64,000 bases of DNA from Rhynchospora pubera. Its lineage: Eukaryota; Streptophyta; Magnoliopsida; Poales; Cyperaceae. This document shows positions 11,881-22,085 of this stretch, one piece after another (position 1 is the stretch's first letter; each line of letters opens with the position of its first letter). The position numbers were made by a program, and so were the translations under genes. The notes under the pieces are model-generated. The model was given only the letters and a program-made list of their open reading frames with translations. It was not told where the DNA came from and did no database searches. The stretch spans positions 77,889,676 through 77,953,675 of the forward strand of contig CM051460.1 of assembly GCA_028095005.1 (NCBI GenBank). Direction: 5' to 3'.

Positions 11881-14060
11881 CTGTTAAATAATCATGTGTG
11901 TAACAGATCTAATTAAAATTTCCAACAGTTCTAACAAATAATGTAACTCTTCTGGATAATATACAGAGTTGTTCCAATTTTATTCTTTCATCAAGCAGTC
12001 AATGTTACTGTTAAGAAAAATTGCTTGAACTCAAAAACTAAATTTTGCAATGACAATTGATTACAAACTTGTATTTGTAGTTGTCCTAATTACACAAATA
12101 AAGTTTACATGTAAAAAATGTATTTTCAGAATTACTTAAAATTTCAAATTTCAACCTGAAGTACACCCCATCTGTCGAACAGATGTAGCTTCCATTTGTT
12201 GTTCTGTCAAAACAAAATAATTAAGAAGATATATATTAAGCACTAGAGTTAAAGAAAGATTTAAAAATCAATATAAACAATATTAAAAAATTAATAAATA
12301 AAAAAAAGTAATAACCCTCAAGAGTTGCATCCAAAATAGGAGTCTCAACAATAGTTACATCCAAAATAGGAGCCTCTATGAAAACAGATGAAACAAAAAT
12401 AATATTGTAATTATAAAGTAAAATGTGTGTAACAGTTCTAGTTAAAATTCTAACAAATAATGTAACTCTTTTAGACAATATGCAGACTTGTTCCAATTTT
12501 ATTCATGAAATAGTCAATGTTACTGTTAACAAAAAATATGCATAGTTGTCCATTGACAATTGATTACAAAGTACTAGTTGTACTTCTCCTAATTACAGAA
12601 ATAAAGATTACACGTAAAAAATTTATTTTCACAAATACTTAAAATTTGAAATTTGAAATTTAAAATTTATTTTCACAAATACTTAATATTGTAATTATAA
12701 ACTAAAATGTGTGTAACAGTTCTAGTAAAAATTTATAACAGTTCTTAGAAATAATGTAACTGATAATATGCATAGTTGTTCCAATTTTAACTGATAATAT
12801 GCATAGTTGTGCTCTTCTGCGAAAAGAAAATATATATTAAGCGTGATAGGAAAGAAGGAATTAAAAAACAATATAAACTATATTAACAAATTAATAAATA
12901 AAAAGAGAATGTAATAACTGTCATGAGGTTCACTAGGCTTCTCAACAGTTCCATCCACAATAGGAGTCTTAGCAACATTTCCATCTACAATGCCTGTGTC
13001 CACTGCAATTGCACCTATGAAAACAGATGAAAGAAAAATAATGTTGTAATTATAAAGTAAAATGTGTGTAACGGTTCTTGTTAAAATTTCTAATTGTTCT
13101 AAGAAATAACGTAACTGAAGCATTTAATGTTATTGTCACAGAAATCACATAATGCATAGTTATTCCAATTTTATTCTTTAATGAAGCAGTCAATGTTATT
13201 GTCAAGAAAAATTAGCTCAACACAAAAAATAAATTTTGCATAGACAATTGATTACAATGTAGTATTTGTAGTTGTGCTAATTATACAAATAAAGTTGACA
13301 TGTAAAAAATTTATTTTCAGAAATACTAAAAATTTGAAATTTGAAGATGTATTAGACTCAAACTGTGCATGAGGTGTACCATCCATGTGACCTTTGCCAA
13401 AACAAAATAAATAAGAAAAATATATATTAAGCACCACACTGAAAGAAGGAATTAAAAAACAATATAATAATATTAATAAATTAATAAATTAAAAGAAAAA
13501 ACAATAACCCTCAAGAGTTGCATCCAAAATAGGAGTCTCAATAACAGGTATATCTATAATGCCTGTGTGCACAGCAATTGTCTCTATGAAAACATATGAA
13601 AGAAAAATAATATTGTAATTATGAAGTAAAATAAGTGTAACAGTTCTAGTTAAAATTTCTAACAGTTTTAACAAATAATGTAACTCTTCTAGATATTATG
13701 CATACTTGTTCCAATTTTATTCATGAAATAGTCAATGTTACTGTTAACAAAAAATATGCATAGTTGTCCATTGACAATTGATTACAAAGTACTAATTGTA
13801 CTTCTCCTAATTACACAAATAAAGTTTACATGTAAAAAATTTATTTTCACAAATACTTAAAATTTGAAATTTGAATGGCTATGTCTACAACAATTGTATC
13901 TGTGAAAACAGATGAAAGAAAAATAATATTGTAATTATAAAGTAAAATGTGTGTAACAGTTCTTAGAAATAATGTAACTGATAATATGCATAGTCGTTCC
14001 AATTTTAACAGATAATATGCATAGTTGTGCTCTTCTGTCAAAAGAAAATATATATTAAGC
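11880..14060. repeat. ~600-bp tandem repeats carrying minus-strand exon modules
   Basis: The same order of segments recurs about 3.5 times: GTGTGTAACAGTTCTAG, ACAAATAATGTAACTCTT, TTGTTCCAATTTTATTC, CAATTGATTACAAA, AAATTTATTTTCA, then AAATTTGAAATTTGAA. Most units include a short exon read on the minus strand: 12316-12375, 12919-13014, 13509-13583, and a fragment at 13871-13899. Each is preceded on the minus strand by TTTCATAG or TTTCACAG; the three complete ones are followed by GTTATT. The encoded peptides are variants of APILDVTIVETPILDATLE. The introns resemble, inverted, the intron before 8502, so this array is an inverted paralogue of part of the plus-strand gene. Confidence 0.55.
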
Positions 14061-14382
14061 GTCAGAGAAAATTAATATGAGTAAAAATTCTAGATAATAT
14101 ATCTAATTTCTTCAATGAGCAATGAATAGTCCAAGATACTTTATCTCCACCAAGAGATATGCAATTGATTAGTTTGCAGTTAAAATATTTCTTTTGAGAA
14201 TTACTTTAAAGCTTTACCTGAAGGTTCTTGTCCAGCAGAAAACACCTTGACTCTATGAGATATGCAATCAATTTGTTTTCCTAGAGAAACAAACATAATA
14301 ACAAAATATGTTAATCATCAAAATATAAACTAGTATTAAAAATCATAATAAAAATTATTAAAAAAAGAAAAAGACAATAACT

Positions 14383-14697
14383 TTAAGAAATTAAATTCTT
14401 CACTGGAGCTAGTGCAGTGCAGAGAGATTTTGAAGGGTCAAGTTTACGTGGTCCAAAAACAACATTGATGTAGGAATTTGAATTGGTTTGGGGAGAAGAA
14501 AAAATGTCTTCTTCAACAATATCTTTATATGGATTTTTAATTGTAGCTATATGTTTTTTAATGTCACAGATAGATGGGGCTAATGATAAAATCACAGCTG
14601 CAAATGGGATTGTTGGAAGAGAAATATTATAGTCTCTGAAAAGAACAATTGGAGCAACAAATTCTGTAGCAATCTTCACACTATTTATGTTGGTTAA
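14383..14697 (-). pseudogene. Unrecognised minus-strand ORF near the repeat array
   Basis: An open stretch of about 100 codons on the minus strand includes VKIATEFVAPIVLF and AVILSLAPSICDIKKH. It lies upstream, in minus orientation, of the exon modules in the 11880-14060 array, so it may be an earlier exon of the same decayed gene. I recognise no domain. No convincing start or splice junction fixes its limits. Confidence 0.25.
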
Positions 14698-16900
14698 ATT
14701 AGAACTACCTAAAGAAAGGTTTTTACGGTGAATAGATTGAACTGGAAGAGAATGTGAGTATTTGATGGACTTTATAATGGAGTTTCTGATGGACTTTTTA
14801 TCATTTCAACATTGCACTTTTCTTGAATCTCTGCATTCTCTGATGGAGTTTTCAACCAATGAAGTCCTTCTGAATTTTCAAGTTATACAAAATGAAAATA
14901 AAGTAGCTTTAATATTTGTAGAAGTATTTTTGTTACTTGTGTGTATGAATAGAACTACTTACATTCTAAATTAACAAGGAACGACCTTGTATGATTCAAG
15001 ATGTAAATTACTAGAGTTTGATAGTATATAAATGATGCTAAACAAACGACAGTAGATGATATACTTGCATTATTTTTTGGATCAGATGTTTGTGTAACAT
15101 CTGAAAACTTTGCAGCAACTGATACACTATCAGCAGGGTTGTCCTGTTGAGATTCTTCTAGTTAGCTATTTATATTAGAAGTAAAAAGTTGAAGTCTGTT
15201 CTACTTACTTTAAGATTTACCTCAACATTGTTGTTCAATAGTAAAAGCATTTTTTATTCGTTTTAATAGGTGCATATTACACATTTTTGTTTGTGTGCTC
15301 AAAGAATATTTACTCTTGTATTAAACAAATGTTAGAACAGATGAAACAAAAATAATATTGTAATTAGCAGATTTTTTTCACATCAAGCACATTTTTTCTT
15401 AGCATGGCAAGAACCAATTCCACAGCCTGAAGAAGTAGTCTCCAACGGATCATCTGTCTCAGATGAATAATTCCAGAATTTATGTTGTATGGAAAATATC
15501 TTTGACAATAATGTTTTTGCTGTATGTACTTCTAATTGATGAACATACTTGCTTTAAACTAGATATGTGTGCTAAATTTAAATATTATATGTTTGTGTTG
15601 AAGATGTTAAATGTGTGTGTTGAAGATATGTGTGTTGAACATAGGTTGAACATTTTTCTGAATTTAGATGTATGCGATGAACATATTTGTGAATCCAGAT
15701 CGTACTTGCTTTTAACTAGAGATGTTATATTTGTGAATGCTGAACATTTATGTGTATGCTGAGAACATAGGTTGTATGTAAAATATTGTAAAAGTGCTAC
15801 TTATTATCATTAATGTTCTAGTTATTATATATATTTTACTACAAAAGTTATCTACTTAACTAGAACTGTAATTTATTTAACAAGAACATTTATGTTTTTA
15901 ACTAGAACAATTATGTATTTAACTAGAGATGTTATATATTTTACTAGAACATTTATGTTTAACTAGAATAGTTATGTATTGAAATAGTACTGTTATGTTT
16001 TTAAGTAGAACTTTTAACTGTTCGCTCTGCCCTCTATGTGTCGCTTCTCCTCCTCCCCCTTCACCCTCTCTCGCCACCTCTCCGCTCTGTATCGCTCATC
16101 AAAACAGAAAAGAGGAAGGGATGGATGTGCAATTACGCTAGATTTTACAGAAATAGAAGAAAACACGTCTCAGAGACAACGGATGACGGATTTGCCGTAA
16201 TTAGAGGGGATGATGCGGATGATGGTTCAACTAAAAACGTGTTATTTATAGGGGATGATCGGGATGATGATTCCCGAGAAAACGCGTTAATTATAGGGGA
16301 TGACGGGGATGATGAATCTAGGGGATGATCCTTATCAGCTCCGATTTGGAATGCATTTTGTCAAGAAAACAACATTTTTCCTATCGGATTGTTTTCAATT
16401 AGGAAAAAAGACTAAAAGGAGAAAAACTTTTTTTCTAGCCTTGCTGTACACTGTACATTGTACACAATTTTGGAAATATATCTTGCTTTAGTTGCTTTCA
16501 AGGTTGGACAATTCTCCAACTCACAAAAATTTCCAAAACAAAACGTGTATTATTATGGATTCAAGTGTGAGGCCCAGCACCATCTTACTCTCTGGCTTGC
16601 CTGATTGTCTTGCAATATTAGGATAAAAAGTGCCATATGTTTTTGAAATTATGGGATAATAAGTACTTGTTTTCTACCTTACAAACCAATGGATGTAAAC
16701 AAATGACACTGAATGCAAAACAGGTAACTCAAAACTCTTAGTCTTTATCCTCTCAATCGATTTTCTTCATATGCAATTAGTTACCATAAGAATGAATAAA
16801 TGGTGAAAGTCGCAGTCTTTAAAGGTGCCTTGTTGGTCTTTTATATATATTATTTTGATTATTTTGATTAAGTTTCTCTGATTTTTTTTTATTTGACTTT
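14698..16900. other. TE remnants without a recognisable gene
   Basis: AT-rich sequence with more TAGAAC-type repeats, a direct copy of the 10741 block at 15815-16020, a CT-rich tract at 16020-16100, and three to four degenerate GGGGATGAT units at 16205-16336 that may mark the right end of the 4.3-16.4 kb element. From 16340 to 16900 I see nothing identifiable. Confidence 0.4.
15815..16020 (+). repeat. TTTAACTAGAAC repeat block, copy 2
   Basis: Near copy of 10741-10945 in the same orientation, with the same shared start and the unit ACTAGAGATGTTATATATTT preserved exactly. It shows that the repeat-rich introns were duplicated as larger blocks rather than only by local slippage. Confidence 0.6.
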
Positions 16901-16904
16901 ATAG

Positions 16905-17185
16905 ATCCATACCTCAATATTGATTCCAAGACTATGTCACCATTTGAGCATGGAGAGGTGTTTTTTTTTTATTCGACTTTTAAGCACGAACACTGACTCT
17001 TTGTATTTGTTTATTATGAACTTATTTTCTTGCATTGTTTTAATTAAGTAATGATTCAGGAGCATATTTTTTATTTGTGTTTTCGTTGTGAATTAAAGGT
17101 CAATTTGGATCTTGATAATTATGAAAGATCTTTAGATTTGAAGCTAACTCGAGACAACAACATCACTACTGGAAAAATATATCAG
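16905..17185 (+). pseudogene. CTP synthase gene fragment (two exons)
   Basis: Exon 16905-16957 encodes DPYLNIDSKTMSPFEHGE after acceptor TTTATAG. Exon 17099-17185 encodes 29 residues including VNLDLDNYERSLDLKLTR and DNNITTGKIYQ, ending at donor GTACAT. These match adjacent parts of the synthetase domain of eukaryotic CTP synthase, which makes CTP from UTP with glutamine and ATP. The short segment normally between them (VFVLDDGGE type) is missing: 16958-17098 shows GTG TTT followed by a T-run and no such codons. Neither the preceding N-terminal exon nor later exons are visible; the next intron is interrupted at 17264 by the CACTA-like terminus. Either a host gene has been inflated and broken by TEs, or the piece was captured by one. 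The SKT variant in place of the usual AGT also suggests decay. Confidence 0.75.
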
Positions 17186-17286
17186 GTACATCTTCTATAC
17201 CTTGTTAAGTATTATTAGGGTACTGAGATCTCTCTTTAATAAATATCTGCAGAATTGTGATGTCACTATGCGAAATTTTGGTTTTT

Positions 17287-17612
17287 GTAACGGTTAATAA
17301 AAGGCATTTGTAACGGTACATGAAACGTTACTGTAGCCCCCGTTACAGAATGTCTAATAACCGTTACAGTAGCCCCCTCTTCTGTAACGGTTATTATCTA
17401 ATAACCGTTATAGTATTATGCAAGGGAAATCTGGTACAGCTTTTTGGAGAACATGTGTAACGGTTATTATCTAATAACCGTTACAGAATACAGTCTTCTG
17501 TAACGGTTATTATCTAATAACCGTTATGGTATTGTGGACGGAATGGTACATTTGGAGAACATGTAACGGTTATTATAATATTCTGTAACGGTTATTCCTT
17601 AATAACCGTTAC
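17287..17612. repeat. Palindromic TAACGG subterminal repeats, cluster 1
   Basis: Units at 17384-17410, 17457-17484, 17500-17527 and 17585-17612 have the form GTAACGGTTATTA-TC-TAATAACCGTTAC, with up to 13-bp arms and a 2-3 bp centre. Half sites occur at 17287-17370. Such subterminal repeats are typical transposase-binding regions of CACTA elements. Confidence 0.65.
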
Positions 17613-17628
17613 AGAAGGTTCTTTTTCT

Positions 17629-17720
17629 TGTGTTTCGCCTGTTTGATTGGCTAGCCCAATTTGCTAGCCGAATTGGTACCAAATTGGTACCCAATTTACA
17701 TTAGATAACACATGCAGCAT
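17629..17720 (+). repeat. Direct repeat, copy 1 (partner 20634-20721)
   Basis: A ~90-bp segment beginning TTGTGTTTCGC and including GCTAGCCGAATTGGTACC and ACACATGCAGCAT is repeated in the same orientation at 20634-20721, each time directly after a palindrome cluster. It shows that a block of the element was duplicated, flanking the first DUF4283-like gene. Confidence 0.75.
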
Positions 17721-17945
17721 ACTGTTACAATTCAATCCAGTACTCGAAGAGATGCTTATCTGAACACTCGAAGAGACTTCATCTCAACACTACTGTTACA
17801 ATTCAAATTAAAGCACACAACTCTTCATATTTTCAGTTTCAAACTCATTTCTACTATAAATGACCAAACTGTAGAACCCCACGCCTTTTCAGTTTCAAAC
17901 TAATTTCTCACTTCTCCCTCCTATCTCTCTACTCAAAAACCAACC

Positions 17946-19515
17946 ATGGAAAACCTTGATCCCATCAGAGTTGATGAAGACGACATCACTGCTCCGGCCA
18001 GTGCAGAGATCACCAAATCCATTGTCATCCAAACCATGGAAGGTGTAACTTTGCTTGATGTCATGATAGAGATGAGAGGACTCCTCCCTGCAGGACAACA
18101 CAGAGTAACTACACTCCTAGAAAACCGATTTCTCATAATCGGCCCCTCTGAGCAATGGCGCGATGAGATGTTCAGAAAAGGCACCATTGAAATCACATAT
18201 GGAAACAACATGAGGCGGCCATTTCCCATCCTCATTGATCCTCCAAGGGAACTAGACCCCAGAGCAGACAGTGTGAGGCTATGGGTAAGAATTGCTGATC
18301 TTCCATTTGGATGGTGCTCATGGTATGGAGCAAACATCTTTTTCCCTTTTGGTACAGTTTTACATGCTGATGCACCAACATACATGGGTATAGATGCCAG
18401 ATTTGCTAGAGTTGAAGTAGTGGTTGAACATAGGGATAGAATACCAGCCTCTCGTGCATTTGAATTACATAGAAGAAATGGAAAAATTGACCTACTTCGG
18501 GTTCAGTACGTAGTTGAGGAACCACAAATCAGAAACCCACGTCATGAATACATCAAAGCTTTGCCTAGGATTGAATGGTCCCCTGCTGATGAGGCAAGAC
18601 TGCAAAGTATCAATCCACCTGTTAGGGTTGATTCTGGCAGTACTACAACCATGCGACAGAGCAAGAGAAAAGCAAAGAAAAAGGCTGCAAAAACCACAAC
18701 CCCCAATAATACTTAAGCAAAAAAAAGAAAGATAGATGAGGTCATCCCCTCAATGATCACTAGATCACAAACCAAGGGAGGAAGCAGAACTAAGGAGACA
18801 GGAGTTCTCATTGGAGACACTAGAGTAATCAAACCTACAAGCTCTAGTTCTAAAGGAAAAGGAGTACAAGAAGATCTTGAGGCACAGTTCAGGAAGGAGA
18901 TGAAACAGGCTAGGAAAGAGAGCCACAGAGCTCAACATGAGGGCTCAGGGCACACCAGTAGGCCCAGTGTACCCTCTGGGTTCAACCTAACCTCTCAGGA
19001 GACTGATACTGAGGATGAAAAAACTGACACAGAGAGTGACAACTCCTCCCGCACAAATGATAGTGACAATACAACCCCTACTGAGGACCAATCAGTCGGT
19101 GAACTCATGAAGACACCCTCAGAGGAGTCCAGCAAGATGTCATTCTCCACAGAAGGTAACTCTACAATCACATTTCTTTCTAGTAACAATATGTGCAGAA
19201 GTCCTAAATAGCTTAGATAATAGTTTCTTTCTAGACAATATGTGCGGAAGCCCTAAATAACTTCTTTAGTTTAGAGAATACATAAATTCTAGTTTAGAGA
19301 ATAGCTTCTTTCTAGACAATATGTAAGGATCATATTCTTTAAATTCATTTCAATCTTTACGTGTATTATAAGATCCTTATTTTGTTTATCCTTGTATAAT
19401 CTTTACATAAATATACATTGCACTGAATAACTTTTTCAATAATTGCACTGACTTGAAAACAGACATGGAAAAAACCTTCATGGATTTGGCAAAGAAGCAG
19501 GAATGGCTCCACTGA
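17946..19515 (+). pseudogene. DUF4283-like gene with in-frame stop
   Basis: Coding exon 17946-19155 and terminal exon 19463-19515 join in frame (donor GTAACT, acceptor GAAAACAG, phase 1) and end with TGA. The first 256 codons contain a DUF4283-like fold: RFLIIGPSEQWRDEMF at about residues 61-76, then VRLWVRIADLPFGWC and YMGIDARFARVEVVVEHRDR. DUF4283 is usual in proteins of plant LINEs and related TE ORFs, where it is thought to bind nucleic acid; no CCHC knuckle follows here. A TAA at 18714-18716 interrupts the frame, which then continues in the same phase through KKRKIDE (possible nuclear signal), MITRSQTKGG and a Ser/Thr/Asp-rich tail. A single C-to-T change from CAA would explain the stop. 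If the stop is real, a 256-residue protein would be made. The gene lies between the two direct repeats of the CACTA-like element. Confidence 0.55.
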
Positions 19516-20417
19516 TGACACATCCTCTACCTAGATGCTGCTGTTTTTTTTACTTCTCAGTTATTTATTTATTTTAAATTCTACAAGCTCTAGTATGTTT
19601 GTTGTACTATTAATATTACTGTTAATGGCAAGAATTGTGTGATGTTTAGATGTATGTTTGTGATGTTTAGATATAGAATCAAGCTTGAAACAATATAAAT
19701 TGCTCTTGAGTAGAAAGGTTTCTATTGACATTTGACATTTGTGGCCAACATGCAACTTTTTTTTTTTGTAATTTGGTTCATGCGCATCAACCAAAATAGC
19801 ATTGTTTGTCAGCCTATGTAAATTGCATTATTTGTCAACCGTAATAATCCTTTGTTATTTAGCTCAATTATTTATGAACTTAGCCTTATTACAGTTATTT
19901 GTCAATTAGAACTTAAAAGCAAAAGAAAAAAAAGCAGTTAACAAAAATCGCATATATATGAAAAAAGAGGAGTTTATGAAAATACCGAAGAGATATAAAA
20001 TTATCCAGTCGAAGCATGACTTTCGATCCGTTGAATCTGCTGTCCTTCTTGTCTTTTGATCCGTTGAATATGCTCTCCTTCTCATTTTTTCGATCGATCC
20101 GTTGAATCTGCTCTCCTTCTCGTTCTTTCGATCGATCCGTTGAATCTGCTCTCGTTCTCATGAAAAACCGAAATAAATGAGAAAAAAATATGAAAAAATA
20201 CGGTTCAAATTTTTTTATTTTTTACCTCAAATCTGCTCTCCTTCTTGTTCTCTTTCTAATTATTATTTTTTCAGAATTTTTATAAATTTTTTGCTATTTT
20301 TTGGATTGAAACAGAAGGGAAAAGAGAGGTATTTCTTTGAATATCGCAATAAATGAAAAGAAGAGAGAAAGGAATGCGGCTGGGAAGAGAGACTTAACCT
20401 AAATACATAACCTTTCT
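19516..20417. other. AT-rich 3' sequence with a 43-bp tandem repeat
   Basis: Downstream of the first DUF4283-like gene. 20023-20160 holds about four copies of a 34-45-bp unit built on GATCCGTTGAATCTGCTCTC plus CTTCT(C/T)(A/G)TT. The rest is AT-rich and shows no gene. Confidence 0.6.
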
Positions 20418-20617
20418 ATAACGGTTATTAACCAATGACCGTTAACAGAATCATTAAACAAAAAAGGTTTGCCTTTCTGTAACGGTTATTTATATATAAC
20501 CGTCACAGAAGACTGGTTTCTGTAACGATTATTAGGTAATAACCGTTACAGATAATGTTTATAATAAAAAAAATGAAATTATAATATTCTGTAACGGTTA
20601 TTGCTAATAACCGTTAC
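20418..20617. repeat. Palindromic TAACGG repeats, cluster 2
   Basis: Palindromes at about 20418-20445, 20478-20505, 20522-20549 and 20591-20617 are variants of GTAACGGTTATTA/TAATAACCGTTAC, as in the cluster at 17287-17612 and in the same relation to the following direct repeat. It is therefore a duplicate of the left subterminal region, not the inverted right end. Confidence 0.65.
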
Positions 20618-20633
20618 AAAATTATTTTTTTTT

Positions 20634-20721
20634 TGTGTTTCGCTTGTTTGATTGGCTAGTCCAATTTGCTAGCCGAATTGGTACCAAATTGGTACCCAAT
20701 TTACATTAACACATGCAGCAT
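20634..20721 (+). repeat. Direct repeat, copy 2 (partner 17629-17720)
   Basis: Same orientation and nearly the same sequence as 17629-17720, with a few substitutions (for example GGCTAGTCC in place of GGCTAGCCC) and loss of GATA after TTACATTA. It marks the second copy of the duplicated block. Confidence 0.75.
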
Positions 20722-21197
20722 ATCACACATATATCAAACATATATATAATCATGCATATCACACAAACAATAAACAAAGTATTTACATATATCACAAGTA
20801 TCATCAAATCAGAATCTCAATATCAGAATCGTACAATATCAGAATCTCAATATCATTAATAGCTTAGATAGAAGTGCTTGGTTTGTCTTAAATTTGGTCA
20901 GAACGTACCTGAATCATCAATATCAGAATCTCAATATCAGAATGTACCTGAATCAAGTTGTAGTCTTCCGAAGAGGTGCTTGGTTTGTCTTAAATTTGAT
21001 CATAATTGTCAGAGAATGCACCTTCCCCTCCCTGGAATTGAATCGTCTTCTTCAATTCTTCCTTTAATCTCTTTGCCTTCTCCTCTCCCTCCCCCATCTA
21101 TTAATACTCAATCCCCTCTTATTGTCTCTTCCACTTCTCCTCCTTTTTAGTTCTTTCTTCAGATATAGCTTTCAATCATGATTGGCAATTTGTGCCT
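20722..21197 (+). other. Leader of the second DUF4283-like gene
   Basis: Contains short repeats: four to five copies of TCAGAATCTCAATATCAGAA (20812-20945) and two copies of GTGCTTGGTTTGTCTTAAAT (20873 and 20971). A CT-rich tract follows (21020-21170) that looks like a plant 5' UTR, with a possible acceptor at TTTCTTCAG (about 21161). A seven-codon upstream ORF (ATG 21178) ends at TGA 21199-21201, overlapping the main ATG at 21198. Confidence 0.45.
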
Positions 21198-22085
21198 ATG
21201 AACAGTGCTGCTGAGTTTGATGGTCTCAGACCTGATCATTTAAATGTGTTTTACTCTCCTTTACAAGATCTTGACCCTAAAAATGAAGTTCTGCACAGAG
21301 CGGCGATTGTTACTTTCCATGCAGAAGGATTACTTCCGCCTGATCTTGAGCACCGCTTGGGATTCAGACTTGCACGTCAGTTTGGTTTTGCAGTTCACCA
21401 GTATCGTCTCTCTCCAGTGCACCCAACCTCTGGAGATTTTCTTCTGGTTTGCCCAAATCAAGGGGTCAGGAATGGAATTTGCAGCCTAGGTGTCATTTAC
21501 CTGCAGAATGTTAGATTGGTCCTAACAAGGTGGACTGAGCGTGCTGGTACAGTTTCTGAAACTCCTCTTTATCGTACCAGAATCAGAATAACTGGTCCCC
21601 CTCTTCATCTCTGGAATAGAAGTGTCATTGACATGCTGGTGTCTGGGTTTGGTTATCCAGTTTTCACTGCTCCTCACTTCTCTGATGGGATCTTCCTTCA
21701 TTTGCATTTGCTTATTAAAGGAGCTCATCCCTCAGACATCCCTCATCATTTGGTTATCTCTGCAGACCCTCGAGCTGCAAGAGCTAGGGTACATATTGAA
21801 GGTTTCGAACAAGTTGGTTTCCCCACTGAACCACCTTTTGTAGGCCCCGGCAGGCCTTGGGTGCCTCCTCCGCCTCCTCCACCACCTCCTCCACCACCAT
21901 CGACTGACACCGATTCAACTTCTATTGAATCAGCTTCTGTTGCTCCTCCTACTGAATCAGCTTATGTTGCTTCCTTGCCAGTACATTGTGCTACTGGAGA
22001 TCCCTTTTTAGCTATTGCCTCTTCAAGTTTTCTCCCTTGGTTCTTTAATGCTATTAATGCCTCCTTTAATTTACAGCAGTTCTAA
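21198..22085 (+). CDS. DUF4283-like protein, proline-rich tail
   Basis: A single uninterrupted frame of 295 codons from ATG 21198. GTG 21192 is also in frame, but plant translation would start at the ATG. Residues about 30-190 resemble the DUF4283-type module common in plant TE ORFs and their host-like relatives: a block around GFRLARQFGFAVHQYRLSP, then LVLTRWTERAGTVSETPLYR and ITGPPLHLWNRSVIDML. A run of 12 prolines follows the module, and the C-terminus is Ser/Thr-rich and hydrophobic. No zinc knuckle, RT or nuclease is attached. The protein is of a different subtype from the 17946 gene although both sit in the same duplicated layout. The Tat LTR begins about 160 bp after the stop codon, so the retrotransposon landed in the 3' flank and left the frame intact. 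Function unknown; nucleic-acid binding is an inference from the family. Confidence 0.55.
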   Translation: MNSAAEFDGLRPDHLNVFYSPLQDLDPKNEVLHRAAIVTFHAEGLLPPDLEHRLGFRLARQFGFAVHQYRLSPVHPTSGDFLLVCPNQGVRNGICSLGVIYLQNVRLVLTRWTERAGTVSETPLYRTRIRITGPPLHLWNRSVIDMLVSGFGYPVFTAPHFSDGIFLHLHLLIKGAHPSDIPHHLVISADPRAARARVHIEGFEQVGFPTEPPFVGPGRPWVPPPPPPPPPPPPSTDTDSTSIESASVAPPTESAYVASLPVHCATGDPFLAIASSSFLPWFFNAINASFNLQQF

